NCBI RefSeq assembly: GCF_009734445.1
Contig: NZ_CP046457.1
Coordinates: forward strand, 496,001-560,000
DNA: 64,000 nucleotides
Reading direction: 5' to 3'
Source of the DNA: Candidatus Syntrophocurvum alkaliphilum
GTDB lineage: Bacteria; Bacillota; Syntrophomonadia; Syntrophomonadales; Syntrophomonadaceae
Position 1 is the stretch's first letter, and every line of letters begins with the position of its first letter. Below, piece by piece: positions 18,567 to 28,111 of the stretch. The translations under genes were made by a program, and so were the position numbers. The notes under the pieces were generated by a model. It had not been told where the DNA came from and did not search any database. It was given only the letters and a program-made list of their open reading frames with translations.

Positions 18567-19661
18567 TTAAAATAGGTTTAGTAGTTTGTCATGTAATTCC
18601 TTTCGAAGGATACTTATGCTGTCAAAATTCATAGCAGGTATATAATAAGCTTCTAAATCATCATGATATTTTTTGGCTTGATTAATAAATTCAATAGCTT
18701 CATTCAAGCCTGAGCGAAAACGAGATTCAGCTTTAGCTATATTATTAGTATATTTCTTTATTATTGGTGTTTTAATAAAATTATTAAAATCTAAATATCT
18801 TTTATAGTTTATTCCATTTAAGTGTTTTTCATAATCCACTATTAAAGTAGAGATATCAATAACTGCAGTTTTACTATGAGGTACAACTATTATGTCAATA
18901 TCTTCCGGGTCAAAGGGATTATGGAAAAATTCTGCATATACACCTGTTAACTCTATTAACTCTTGAGTATATTTAAATAATCTTTTACTTCCTATTCCGG
19001 GACTTCCCTTAATTGCACAAATACGAAAATCTTTATCAATTAAACTATTTACTTTAGTAACTATACCGTTAGGGGTAATAGCTGCTCCAAATAAATGTCT
19101 TGGTTGAATATACGAAGTCTGACTATTTTGAAGTAAAAATTCAGCTAATTCTAAAACATTTCGATGCACTGCATTAATGTCCGTACACTCCTCATAATAA
19201 CTTTTAAGCTCATTTAAAGCCATTTTACATTCTTTTAACCTGATATAAGCTCTACTAAAACAAAGGCTTTTGCTATTGGTTAGTCTAATGATGTGTTCTT
19301 TATTAACTTGTATTTTTTCCTCATACCAATAGTCACCAAGATTAATAATTTCGTCAACTGCGCCAGGATAACGAGGGTCGACTTTATGAGGATCAGTACC
19401 ATCTAATATACAAATTTCTTGATCACCAAATACTACTGCATCTAGTGATTCATTATCAGCTGAACACCAATGATATTCGAGTTTTTGATTTTGCTGATTC
19501 AAATCTTCTGCTAAAGCTTTCATAAAGGTAGATTTTCCTACACCAGGTCCTCCTTTGAGTACAATTTTTTTTCGTGCATTATGTGGAACAATATAATCAT
19601 AAAAGGAGTAAAAACCATAACAGGTATTACCACCTGGAAACATATGTCTAATTTTTGTCAA
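18567..19661 (-). CDS. PRK06851-type P-loop ATP-binding protein of unknown function
   Basis: A 364-residue protein resembling the clostridial PRK06851 family. It has a good Walker A, GGPGVGKSTFMKAL, near residue 37. A second degenerate P-loop, GSPGIGSKRLF, near residue 217 suggests two related NTPase halves, the second keeping GxxGxGS but followed by KRL. No membrane segments or DNA-binding motif are seen. The start is TTG at 19661 with GGAGGTG 6 bases upstream. It has no operon partner. Its function is not known; the neighbourhood gives no firm clue. Confidence 0.8.
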   Translation of the reverse strand: MTKIRHMFPGGNTCYGFYSFYDYIVPHNARKKIVLKGGPGVGKSTFMKALAEDLNQQNQKLEYHWCSADNESLDAVVFGDQEICILDGTDPHKVDPRYPGAVDEIINLGDYWYEEKIQVNKEHIIRLTNSKSLCFSRAYIRLKECKMALNELKSYYEECTDINAVHRNVLELAEFLLQNSQTSYIQPRHLFGAAITPNGIVTKVNSLIDKDFRICAIKGSPGIGSKRLFKYTQELIELTGVYAEFFHNPFDPEDIDIIVVPHSKTAVIDISTLIVDYEKHLNGINYKRYLDFNNFIKTPIIKKYTNNIAKAESRFRSGLNEAIEFINQAKKYHDDLEAYYIPAMNFDSISILRKELHDKLLNLF

Positions 19662-19942
19662 TTATTACACCTCCAAAAGTAAAAAGCTATTGGCTTTTCT
19701 ATATAAAATATATATGTTCAACTATTATTAATGCTAACAGGATTAATGTGGAATTATTTGAAAACTTAGTTAATCTGTAATTGCTTAGAACGTCTGGGAT
19801 AGATAATTAAATAAAAAACAGTCTTTAGAAGATATTAGTTAAATTATATAATAGTTGTGTTGGCATAGAATAATGTCTAAATTTCTTGATTAAGTGGTAA
19901 GGCGATAACCCATATATTTGAGTTTGGGAGTAGGAGAAAAAA

Positions 19943-21208
19943 TTGATAAATAATTTTAATATTAAAAGTGATAATTTTAGATATTACATCATGGGGATGT
20001 TGTTTGTAATTTGGTTAATTATTTATTTTCAAAGAATAAATGTTAGTATATTGTTGGTTGATCCCATATTTTTAACCGAAATGGATTTAATAGGGCAAAA
20101 CTCAAAACAAGGGTTATTAATGACTTTGTTTTTGATATCTTATTCTATTACAAACATGATTGCTTCACCTATAGGTGATTGGATTGGTCCTAGAAAAGGG
20201 ATGATTATTGCACTATCATTGGCTTCAATTTCATTATTATTTGGTGGACTTGCAACAGGTATTATGGGGATATTAGTTGCACGTGTTTTGCTTGGTGTAG
20301 GGCAGGGTATTTATTTTCCTAACCAAAGTATAATAATACGTAACTGGTTTCCGCCTATAGAGCGCGGAAAAGCTAATGCTATTTATGCCGTTGGGGGTTG
20401 TGTTGGACCAATTATAGCAATGCCATTCTTTGTTTTTATAGTAACACAGTATAATTGGCAGGCTTCTTTTTACATTATAGCTATACTTAGTTTTATGACT
20501 TTAATACCATTATTATTTAATATGGTGTCTGATAACCCTATAATTAGTAAATTTTCAACAGAGAAAGAAAAGGAATTTATTATAAGAGAGCAAAATGACA
20601 TTAAAGTGACAAATAAGGAATCACGTTTTATATTATTTAAAAATCTATTAAGTTCATTAGATTATTGGTTGGTATGTGTTTCATTTATCTGTTTTACAAC
20701 AATCTGGTGGGGGTTACTAACTTGGCTTCCTAAATATTTAGTAGAGGTAAGATTATTTGATTTAGAAGCATTAGGTTGGGTAGCAACTTTACCATATATG
20801 CTTGCTGCTGTAACTGTGATATTAGGAGGAGTATTATCCGACCGGGTAGGAAAAAGAGCTATTTTCGGAATAGTTGCATTTACAGGTGCTGCACTTTCAC
20901 TTTTAGTAGCACTTTTTGTTCAAAGCAATATAATTTGTCTTGCTTTATTAACCCTTTGTGGAGGCTTTAGTATGCTCTATTATGCTCCTGTATGGGCTCT
21001 TTTGCAATCACTATTACCTTCTAACTTAGTTGGAACAGGCTCAGGGGTTATGAATGGTATTTGCAACTTAATTGGGGGAGCTTCTCCATTTATTATCGGA
21101 TTTTTAATTGATTTAACCACTCATTATTCTATAGGATTTTCATATATGGTTGTTTTTGGTTTCTTAGGTACGATTACTTGTACTATCTTATTAAAACGGT
21201 CTCATTAA
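19943..21208 (+). CDS. MFS transporter, ACS-family-like
   Basis: A 421-residue carrier with about 12 hydrophobic segments. The loop motif GDWIGPRKG (between segments 2 and 3) and RVLLGVGQGIYFPNQ...WFPPIERGKANAIY are typical of the anion:cation symporter branch of the major facilitator superfamily, whose members carry organic anions such as hexuronates or dicarboxylates. A second GGVLSDRVGKRA lies in the C-terminal half, as expected from internal duplication. I take TTG at 19943 as start because TAGGAG lies about 6 bases upstream; an ATG at 19991 has no such site. Substrate cannot be told from sequence. Confidence 0.82.
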   Translation: MINNFNIKSDNFRYYIMGMLFVIWLIIYFQRINVSILLVDPIFLTEMDLIGQNSKQGLLMTLFLISYSITNMIASPIGDWIGPRKGMIIALSLASISLLFGGLATGIMGILVARVLLGVGQGIYFPNQSIIIRNWFPPIERGKANAIYAVGGCVGPIIAMPFFVFIVTQYNWQASFYIIAILSFMTLIPLLFNMVSDNPIISKFSTEKEKEFIIREQNDIKVTNKESRFILFKNLLSSLDYWLVCVSFICFTTIWWGLLTWLPKYLVEVRLFDLEALGWVATLPYMLAAVTVILGGVLSDRVGKRAIFGIVAFTGAALSLLVALFVQSNIICLALLTLCGGFSMLYYAPVWALLQSLLPSNLVGTGSGVMNGICNLIGGASPFIIGFLIDLTTHYSIGFSYMVVFGFLGTITCTILLKRSH

Positions 21209-21302
21209 TTAGAAATTATAAAAGGTTGTAGCTTGAACTTTTTACACTACAATCAATTTTTAGTTTATAATTATTTAAAATATTACAACTTGGGGAGTAT
21301 CT

Positions 21303-24125
21303 ATGAATTTTGAACATATTTGGAATTTAAGAAAAAATAATCGAGATGCTGCAGAAAGCTTAAGCAAAAAACTAAATATTTCATCTACTTTAGCATCATT
21401 ATTAATTCATAGAGGAATAACAAAAGAAAAAGATGCACAAATGTTTTTATATGGAACCATTGAAAACTTATCAGATCCATTATTATTAAGTGGAATACAA
21501 GAAGCAGTAAAAAGAATTGAAAATGCAATAAGAAATAAAGAAAAAGTTGTTATTTATGGTGATTATGATGTTGATGGGGTTTGCAGTATAGTTTTACTCA
21601 AGGAATGTTTTAGGCTGTTAGGACATGAAGTGGACTATTATGTTCCTAATAGATTTACAGAAGGGTATGGTTTGAATATTGAAGCCATAAGACATTTAAA
21701 TGATCAAAAATATGAGCTTATTATAACAGTTGATTGTGGGATTAGCTCTTTACAGGAAGTTGAACTAGCAAATGAATTAGGGATTGATGTTATTATTACA
21801 GATCATCACACCCCATCAGAAATACTTCCAGAGGCACTTAGTATAATAAACCCAAAATTAGATAATGAACAAAAAGAGGTGGTTGATTTAGCTGGAGTTG
21901 GAGTAGCTTATTATTTGGCTCGAGCACTATGTAAAAACAAGGTATCAGATGAAGAACTTTATAGGTGGCTTGATTTAGTTGCTTTAGCAACAGTTGCAGA
22001 TATTGTTCCATTATTAAGAGATAATAGACTATTAGTAAAAGCCGGACTAAATGTTATGCAAGACACTAATAGAGTTGGCTTAAAAGCTTTAATTGATAAA
22101 TGTGGACTTACAGATAAGGTGTTAACTAGTTGGCATATAGGTTTTATACTTGCACCTAGATTAAATTCTGCTGGTAGATTAGAAAATGCTAAAACAAGTA
22201 TAGAATTGCTATTATGTGATGATTATGAAAAAGCAAAGTTCATAGCGGATAACCTATGTACTATGAATAATAATCGTAAGACCATTGAAGAGCAAATTTA
22301 TAAAGAGGCAGTATTTCGTATAAATAATAATGTAGATTTAGAAAATGAACCTGCAATAATTTTAGCAGACGATAATTGGCATCATGGGGTTTTGGGCATT
22401 GTAGCTTCAAGACTTGTAGATCGCTTCAATCTTCCCACAATACTAATATCTTGGGAAGGAGAGGAAGGGAAAGGGTCTGGTAGAAGTGTAAATAATATAA
22501 ACTTACATAGCTCACTGGCAATGTGCTCTGAACATTTGGAGAAGTATGGTGGCCATAAGATGGCTGTCGGCCTAAGTATTAAAAAAGTCAAATTTAATGT
22601 ATTTAAACAAAAAATTTATTCTATTATCGATGAAAGTAGAAGTGAAGATCAAAAATATAAAACAATAGATATAGATGCAGAGTTAAATACAGAGCAAATT
22701 ACACCCCAGCTTATAGATGAGATACGTTTACTTGAGCCTTTTGGTGAAAAAAATTCATTTCCTATATTTGTTCTAAGAAACACGGAAGTATATGATCAAG
22801 ACTTAGTAGGTAAGAATAAGGAGCATATAAAATTTAAAATTGGTCTAAATAAAGTTGATGGAATTGGCTTTTATAAGGCTGAATTTCATAGTTTACCTAC
22901 ACACCTTACAACAGTAGATATTGTAGGTGAACTGAATGAAAATGAGTTTAGAGGTAATAAAAACATTCAAATAAAAGTTTTAGATATGAAAAGTAGTTAT
23001 ATACCTGATGGTTTTAATTATACCAAGGTAAACCAAATTATAGAAAATACAGTTAATGAAATTGATAATGGTAGTCCAGTTCTATATGTTTATCCTACAT
23101 ATAGAAGCTTATTAAAACATAAACATCTTTGGAAAAACTATTTACGTTCTAATAAATTAATTGAACTGCATGGTAATACTACATATTACTCTAGAAAGAG
23201 AACCGAAGAACAATTAGTTAATGAAGAACCAAAGGTTTTTTTAACTACTACAGCTTATTTAGAATATTATTTAAAAAAAAGACAACTACCTTCTGTTCTT
23301 AAATATTTAGTATTTATTTGGCAAAAGGTAGATTTGGATAAATGGCTTAACTTACAAAAAAGGTATAAAATTGATACTATAGATTTTCCTTTAGCCAATT
23401 TTTCATGGCAACCCAAAAAACCATTGATAGAACCAACAAATTATACAATAATTTATGCAAATAGAAGTAATACTATTAGTAAAATTAAGGAAAAATTTAA
23501 AAATGTAAATATTGAAGCTGGTGTGAAAGAAAACTTGAAAAGGAAAGTTATACGGCAACGGTTTATTTCATCCCAGCCAAGTATTCTTCTTGTAGACGGA
23601 AGTTATACCGATAAAACGATAGAAACTAAAAATATTAAAGAAATATTTTTAGCAAATGCACCTTTTGGTGAATATGAATTAATGTCAGTAGCTGATCAAA
23701 TGTGTGCTACTTCTGAAATGGAAGTAGTCGTTTTGTTTTCAGATAATGAAGTTAACTTAAATAAAAACTATCTTAATCGAAAATATCCAAACCATGATCT
23801 TGTAAAAAATGCCTTAAGTTACTTTAAGTATCGTTCAGACTTATTAATTAATGAAGATAAAGATAGTTTAGCTCAAAAAATGGCTAACTACATGAAGTGT
23901 GATTTCACAGTATTTGATTTAATTCCAATACTTAACATATTAATGGATCTAGGGTTGTGTCATGTCGAAAAAAACGGTAGTATTATTTCAATAAAGTTTT
24001 TCAAATCTGTTGAAGCGGTTCTAAATCTGTACGATTCGCCATATTATCTTGAGGGTATAGCTGAAAAAGAAGCTTTTTGCAAATTTGAAAAAGTGTTAAA
24101 TAATGTAATAAAATGGTGTGATTAA
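21303..24125 (+). CDS. recJ: Single-stranded-DNA-specific exonuclease RecJ, long form
   Basis: A 940-residue RecJ. The DHH core is clear: VIYGDYDVDGVCS, ITVDCGIS, ITDHHTP, GVGVAYYLARALC, ATVADIVPLLRDNR, followed by the DHHA1 part (GSGRSVNNINLH, GGHKMAVGLSI) and an OB-like region. It degrades single-stranded DNA 5' to 3' in repair and recombination. Beyond about residue 575 there is a long extension (PVLYVYPTYRSLLKH, KVFLTTTAYLEYYLKK) with a helicase-like look, making it far longer than E. coli RecJ (577) and longer than B. subtilis RecJ (786). It heads the recJ-relA-dtd-MBL run; ATG follows GGGGAG. Confidence 0.93.
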   Translation: MNFEHIWNLRKNNRDAAESLSKKLNISSTLASLLIHRGITKEKDAQMFLYGTIENLSDPLLLSGIQEAVKRIENAIRNKEKVVIYGDYDVDGVCSIVLLKECFRLLGHEVDYYVPNRFTEGYGLNIEAIRHLNDQKYELIITVDCGISSLQEVELANELGIDVIITDHHTPSEILPEALSIINPKLDNEQKEVVDLAGVGVAYYLARALCKNKVSDEELYRWLDLVALATVADIVPLLRDNRLLVKAGLNVMQDTNRVGLKALIDKCGLTDKVLTSWHIGFILAPRLNSAGRLENAKTSIELLLCDDYEKAKFIADNLCTMNNNRKTIEEQIYKEAVFRINNNVDLENEPAIILADDNWHHGVLGIVASRLVDRFNLPTILISWEGEEGKGSGRSVNNINLHSSLAMCSEHLEKYGGHKMAVGLSIKKVKFNVFKQKIYSIIDESRSEDQKYKTIDIDAELNTEQITPQLIDEIRLLEPFGEKNSFPIFVLRNTEVYDQDLVGKNKEHIKFKIGLNKVDGIGFYKAEFHSLPTHLTTVDIVGELNENEFRGNKNIQIKVLDMKSSYIPDGFNYTKVNQIIENTVNEIDNGSPVLYVYPTYRSLLKHKHLWKNYLRSNKLIELHGNTTYYSRKRTEEQLVNEEPKVFLTTTAYLEYYLKKRQLPSVLKYLVFIWQKVDLDKWLNLQKRYKIDTIDFPLANFSWQPKKPLIEPTNYTIIYANRSNTISKIKEKFKNVNIEAGVKENLKRKVIRQRFISSQPSILLVDGSYTDKTIETKNIKEIFLANAPFGEYELMSVADQMCATSEMEVVVLFSDNEVNLNKNYLNRKYPNHDLVKNALSYFKYRSDLLINEDKDSLAQKMANYMKCDFTVFDLIPILNILMDLGLCHVEKNGSIISIKFFKSVEAVLNLYDSPYYLEGIAEKEAFCKFEKVLNNVIKWCD

Positions 24126-24127
24126 TT

Positions 24128-26299
24128 ATGGGACCTGACTTAATAACTGAACAAGTGAAAAAGTATGATCCAAGTGCAGATCTTGATTTAATCGATAGAG
24201 CATATAATTATGCCAAAATGGCTCACTTAGGACAAACTAGGATTTCAGGTGAGCCATATATAATTCATCCGGTTGAGGTAGCTTTAATATTAACTGAAAT
24301 TGAAATGGATACTGCTACAATATGTGCTGCATTACTTCACGATGTTATTGAAGACACCAATATTACTTATTTGAATTTGGTAAATGAATTTAGTGATGAA
24401 ATAGGTTTGTTAGTAGAGGGAGTAACAAAATTAAGTAAGATAAAATTTAAAACCAAAGAAGATGCTCAAGCCGAAAACCTTAGAAAAATGCTAATTGCAA
24501 TGGCTAAAGATATTCGTGTTATAGTTATAAAACTTGCGGATAGACTCCACAATATGAGAACACTTCATCATAAAGAAGAACATAAACAAAAAGAAGCTGC
24601 ACTTGAGACAATGGAAATTTTTGCTCCATTAGCTCATAGAATTGGAATTTTTAAATTTAAATGGGAGCTTGAAGACTTATCATTTCAATATTTAGATCCT
24701 GAAACTTATTATAAAGTAGCAAAGCGGTTAAAACAAAAGAGGAAAGAAAGAGAAGAATATGTTAATGAACTTATTAATCAAATAGTAGAAGGTTTAGACC
24801 AAATAGGTGTTGAAGCAGATATAGCAGGTAGACCTAAAAATATCTATAGCATATATAAAAAAATGCTTAAACAAAATAAAGACATAGATGAGATTTATGA
24901 TAAAGTAGCTATTCGTGTAATAGTTAATAGTGTGCGTGATTGTTATGGTGTACTAGGGATAATTCATACTATGTGGAAACCTCTTCCTGGTAGATTTAAA
25001 GATTATATAGCTACTCCTAAAAGCAATATGTATCAATCTTTACACACTACCCTTATAGGAAAGGGTGGTGAGCCATTTGAAGTTCAAATTCGCACATGGG
25101 ATATGCACCGTACATCGGAGTATGGAATAGCAGCTCATTGGCGTTATAAAGAAGGGTTTAGTAATAAAGAAAAGAAATTTGATGAAAAATTATCTTGGTT
25201 AAGACAAATTATGGAATGGCAGCATGAAGTAAAAGATACAAAAGAATTTATGGAATCATTAAAAATAGACTTGTTTGATGATACGGTATTTGTTTTTACA
25301 CCAAAAGGCGATGTTATAGAACTACCAAAAGGATCATGTCCAGTTGATTTTGCGTATCGTGTTCATACAGAGGTCGGACATAAATGTATAGGTGCTAGAG
25401 TTAATGGACGAATAGTACCGTTAGATTCACCTCTTAATAATGGTGACATTGTTGATATAATGACTTCAAAAAGTTCTCCTGGTCCTACTCATGACTGGTT
25501 AAATTTTGTCAAAACTTCTTCTGCAAAATCAAGAATCAAGCAGTGGTTTAAACGTGAAAAAAGACAAGAAAATATAATTAAAGGTCATGACATACTTGAA
25601 AATGAACTGAAAAAGAAACACTTAATACCTAAGGAGTTCATGAAAGAAGAACAACTTTTAGAAGTAGGCACAAGGTTTTCTTTCCATACGGTTGATGATT
25701 TATTTGCAGCTCTAGGTGATGGGACAATAACAGCTAATCAAGTTATTAATAAGTTAAAAGACATGTTTTTCCATGATAAGCATATGGAAGATATATTAGA
25801 GGTTCCAGCTTTTAAATCAAAAGTTAGTAGGGAAACTAATTCAATTCGGATTAGGGGTGTAGATGATGTAGTAATGAGACTTGCTCGTTGCTGCAATCCA
25901 TTGCCTGGAGATAAAATTATAGGGTATATTACCAGAGGCAGAGGAGTATCTGTACACAGACAAGATTGTCCTAACATGATTAACTATTTGAAAAATGAAA
26001 AAGATAGAATAGTCGATGTAGAATGGGCAAATGACGTAGGGGTTTATACAGTAGAATTAGAAGTTAGAGCATATGATAGACATAGACTAACAACAGATGT
26101 TCTAAACGTATTTGCTGATATGAAAATTCATATTAACTCAGTTTATTCTAGGGTAACAAAGAATAACTATGCGGTAATGAACTTTAAGCTTGAAATTAAA
26201 GATATAAGCCATTTGCAGGCTGTTATTCAACGAATTAAAAAAGTAAGAGATGTTTTTGAAGTGAAAAGAGTCTTACCTAGTGAAATAAGAGGTGAATAA
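24128..26299 (+). CDS. relA: Bifunctional (p)ppGpp synthetase/hydrolase
   Basis: A 723-residue Rel protein. The N-terminal HD hydrolase has LLHDVIEDT and ADRLHNMRTL. The synthetase domain has YDKVAIRVIV and GRFKDYIATPKSNMYQSLHT; the RFKD form of this motif, rather than the EFDD of E. coli RelA, marks bifunctional enzymes. The TGS domain (VFVFTPKGDVIELPKG), a zinc-finger-like segment with RCCNPLPGD, and a C-terminal ACT domain follow. It makes and degrades the stringent-response alarmone. It starts 2 bases after the recJ stop and ends 2 bases before dtd, so the genes are one operon. Confidence 0.95.
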   Translation: MGPDLITEQVKKYDPSADLDLIDRAYNYAKMAHLGQTRISGEPYIIHPVEVALILTEIEMDTATICAALLHDVIEDTNITYLNLVNEFSDEIGLLVEGVTKLSKIKFKTKEDAQAENLRKMLIAMAKDIRVIVIKLADRLHNMRTLHHKEEHKQKEAALETMEIFAPLAHRIGIFKFKWELEDLSFQYLDPETYYKVAKRLKQKRKEREEYVNELINQIVEGLDQIGVEADIAGRPKNIYSIYKKMLKQNKDIDEIYDKVAIRVIVNSVRDCYGVLGIIHTMWKPLPGRFKDYIATPKSNMYQSLHTTLIGKGGEPFEVQIRTWDMHRTSEYGIAAHWRYKEGFSNKEKKFDEKLSWLRQIMEWQHEVKDTKEFMESLKIDLFDDTVFVFTPKGDVIELPKGSCPVDFAYRVHTEVGHKCIGARVNGRIVPLDSPLNNGDIVDIMTSKSSPGPTHDWLNFVKTSSAKSRIKQWFKREKRQENIIKGHDILENELKKKHLIPKEFMKEEQLLEVGTRFSFHTVDDLFAALGDGTITANQVINKLKDMFFHDKHMEDILEVPAFKSKVSRETNSIRIRGVDDVVMRLARCCNPLPGDKIIGYITRGRGVSVHRQDCPNMINYLKNEKDRIVDVEWANDVGVYTVELEVRAYDRHRLTTDVLNVFADMKIHINSVYSRVTKNNYAVMNFKLEIKDISHLQAVIQRIKKVRDVFEVKRVLPSEIRGE

Positions 26300-26301
26300 A
26301 T

Positions 26302-26751
26302 TTGCGAGCAGTTGTACAGAGGACAAGTTCAAGTTATGTTGAAGTAGATAATGAAAAGGTAGCAGAAATCTCTGATGGTTTAACAGTATTACTAGGTGTA
26401 AAATCGGGTGATACTTTAAAAAATGCAGAGTATATTATGGATAAAATATTAAATTTGAGAATCTTTGAAGATGAAACTGGAAAAATGAATAACTCGGTTT
26501 TAGACATCCAAGGTGAAATTCTTGTGATAAGTCAATTTACTTTATATGGAGATGTGCGCAAAGGGAGAAGACCTAGTTTTACAGAGGCAGCTTTACCTGA
26601 TGAGGCTTCAGCAATGATCGATTACTGTATAGATTATGCTCGAAAATATGATATAAATATTAAGACTGGAATATTTGCAGCTAATATGCAGGTAAGTTTA
26701 ATAAATAATGGTCCCTGTACTATTATTTTAGACAGTGAAAAAAACTTTTAA
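26302..26751 (+). CDS. dtd: D-aminoacyl-tRNA deacylase
   Basis: A 149-residue DTD that removes D-amino acids (and glycine) mischarged on tRNA. It carries the two signature motifs: SQFTLYGDVRKGRRPSF, and the cross-subunit Gly-Pro motif, here NNGPCTI instead of the common GPVT. Gly and Pro, which do the chiral proofreading, are kept. The start is TTG with GAGGTGA upstream, overlapping the end of relA. relA-dtd adjacency is common in Firmicutes. Confidence 0.94.
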   Translation: MRAVVQRTSSSYVEVDNEKVAEISDGLTVLLGVKSGDTLKNAEYIMDKILNLRIFEDETGKMNNSVLDIQGEILVISQFTLYGDVRKGRRPSFTEAALPDEASAMIDYCIDYARKYDINIKTGIFAANMQVSLINNGPCTIILDSEKNF

Positions 26752-26765
26752 AGGAGGATAATAAT

Positions 26766-27386
26766 ATGATTTTGCATGCCCTACAAATTAACCATATGGG
26801 GGTAAATTGTTACATAGTAGGTTGTGAGGAAACAAAAGAAGTTGCAGTAATAGATCCGGGAGGAAATCCCAAAGGTATAGTAAATTTTTTAAAGGATAAT
26901 GAATTAAAAGCGGTATACATTATTAATACTCATGGTCATATAGATCATATTGGTGGAAATTCAGGAGTTAAAGAACGAACAAATGCAAAAATACTAATTC
27001 ATGAAAATGATGCCGAAATGCTTACTAATTCAGTTGCAAACTTCTCTTTCTTAATGGGAGATAAAGTAACTAGCCCTGCTGCCGATGAATTTATGGAAGA
27101 TGGAGATGTAATTAAAATAGGTAACACAGTTGAGCTGGAGGTAATTCATACTCCAGGTCATAGTACTGGTGGAGTATGTTTAAAATGTGGTGACGTAATT
27201 TTCGTAGGAGACACCCTATTTCAAGGTTCAATAGGTAGAACTGATTTTCCCGGTGGCTCTCACAAAGAATTAATTCAAAACATAAAAGATAAACTTTTAT
27301 GCTATGAGGACGAGGTTGTAGCATACCCGGGCCACGGCCCTGCAACAACAATCGGCTTCGAAAGAAAAAACAACCCCTTCCTGTAA
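26766..27386 (+). CDS. MBL-fold metallohydrolase, GloB-like
   Basis: A 206-residue metallo-beta-lactamase-fold protein with metal motif THGHIDH, HTPGHSTGG, VGDTLFQGSIGRTDF and terminal YPGHGPATTIGFERKNNPF. These match the small hydroxyacylglutathione-hydrolase-like group commonly found next to dtd in Firmicutes. The true substrate is uncertain; glyoxalase II, persulfide dioxygenase and quorum-lactonase activities all occur in the fold. ATG follows AAAGGAGGATAATA. It is the last gene of the recJ operon; its stop lies within a hairpin shared with the convergent ABC operon. Confidence 0.88.
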   Translation: MILHALQINHMGVNCYIVGCEETKEVAVIDPGGNPKGIVNFLKDNELKAVYIINTHGHIDHIGGNSGVKERTNAKILIHENDAEMLTNSVANFSFLMGDKVTSPAADEFMEDGDVIKIGNTVELEVIHTPGHSTGGVCLKCGDVIFVGDTLFQGSIGRTDFPGGSHKELIQNIKDKLLCYEDEVVAYPGHGPATTIGFERKNNPFL

Positions 27387-27420
27387 AAATATATCACTAG
27401 AAACGTCCCTGTGATATATT
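27384..27420 (-). terminator. Terminator for the minus-strand ABC operon
   Basis: AATATATCAC at 27388-27397 and GTGATATATT at 27411-27420 pair perfectly. On the minus strand the stem is followed by TTTTTA. It overlaps the stop codons of both convergent genes. Confidence 0.75.
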
Positions 27421-28111
27421 ATAAATTTGTAATGATGTTGAGAAGTTTTGCTTCTAGTTCAAGTAGTTTTGTAGAAGTAAAACTTCTTTCATTTTCACTT
27501 AATTCTACTTTAATATCATGTATTATCGAAGATGGTCTTGGTGAGATAATAATTATTCTATCAGCAATATAAAGAGCTTCTTTTAAATCATGGGTTACTG
27601 AAATACAGGTGAATTTTCTTTGGTTCCATTGTGATAACATATCCTTCATAATGTGTATTTTTACTGCCCAATCTAAAGAGGAAAAAGCTTCATCTAGTAT
27701 TAGTATATCTGGATCAATCATTAATGCTCTAGCTAAGTTAACTCTTTGTTGCATACCTCCACTTAGTTGGTGGGGGAAGTAGTCTTCAAATTCTGAAAGT
27801 TGAAGACGTTTTAATATTTCGGTGGGGTCTGAATTATTATTTACAAACAAGAGATTATCTTTAACAGTTCGCCATGGTATAAGGCGTGGTTCCTGAAATA
27901 CCATGGCGATTTTTTTTGTAGTTATATTTATGGTTCCTGATGAAGGTTTTTCTAGACCAGTTATTACACGTAAAAAAGTTGTTTTACCTGCTCCAGAAGG
28001 TCCAAGCAAAACAATACGCTCGCTATTAGAAATGGTGAAATTCCAATTGTCTATAACTTCAAGATTAGCAAAACTAACACTAAGGTTATCTATAGTTAAG
28101 CTGGTACCCAC
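27419..28111 (-). CDS. ABC transporter ATP-binding protein, SsuB/TauB/NrtD-like
   Basis: A 230-residue ATPase with Walker A GPSGAGKTT, Q-loop VFQEPRLIPW, signature LSGGMQQRVNLARAL, Walker B DILILDEAFSSLD and H-loop SVTHDLKEAL. These are typical of nitrate/sulfonate/taurine-type importers. The start is GTG at 28111, overlapping the end of the permease gene by 16 bases. It powers uptake by the permease and binding protein encoded just upstream on the minus strand. Sequence alone does not give the substrate. Confidence 0.93.
   Translation of the reverse strand: MGTSLTIDNLSVSFANLEVIDNWNFTISNSERIVLLGPSGAGKTTFLRVITGLEKPSSGTINITTKKIAMVFQEPRLIPWRTVKDNLLFVNNNSDPTEILKRLQLSEFEDYFPHQLSGGMQQRVNLARALMIDPDILILDEAFSSLDWAVKIHIMKDMLSQWNQRKFTCISVTHDLKEALYIADRIIIISPRPSSIIHDIKVELSENERSFTSTKLLELEAKLLNIITNL

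Noticed and set aside
26302-26751. GPC in place of GPV in Dtd as loss of proofreading
   Set aside because: The Gly-Pro pair that makes the proofreading contact is retained, and the rest of the protein is normal.
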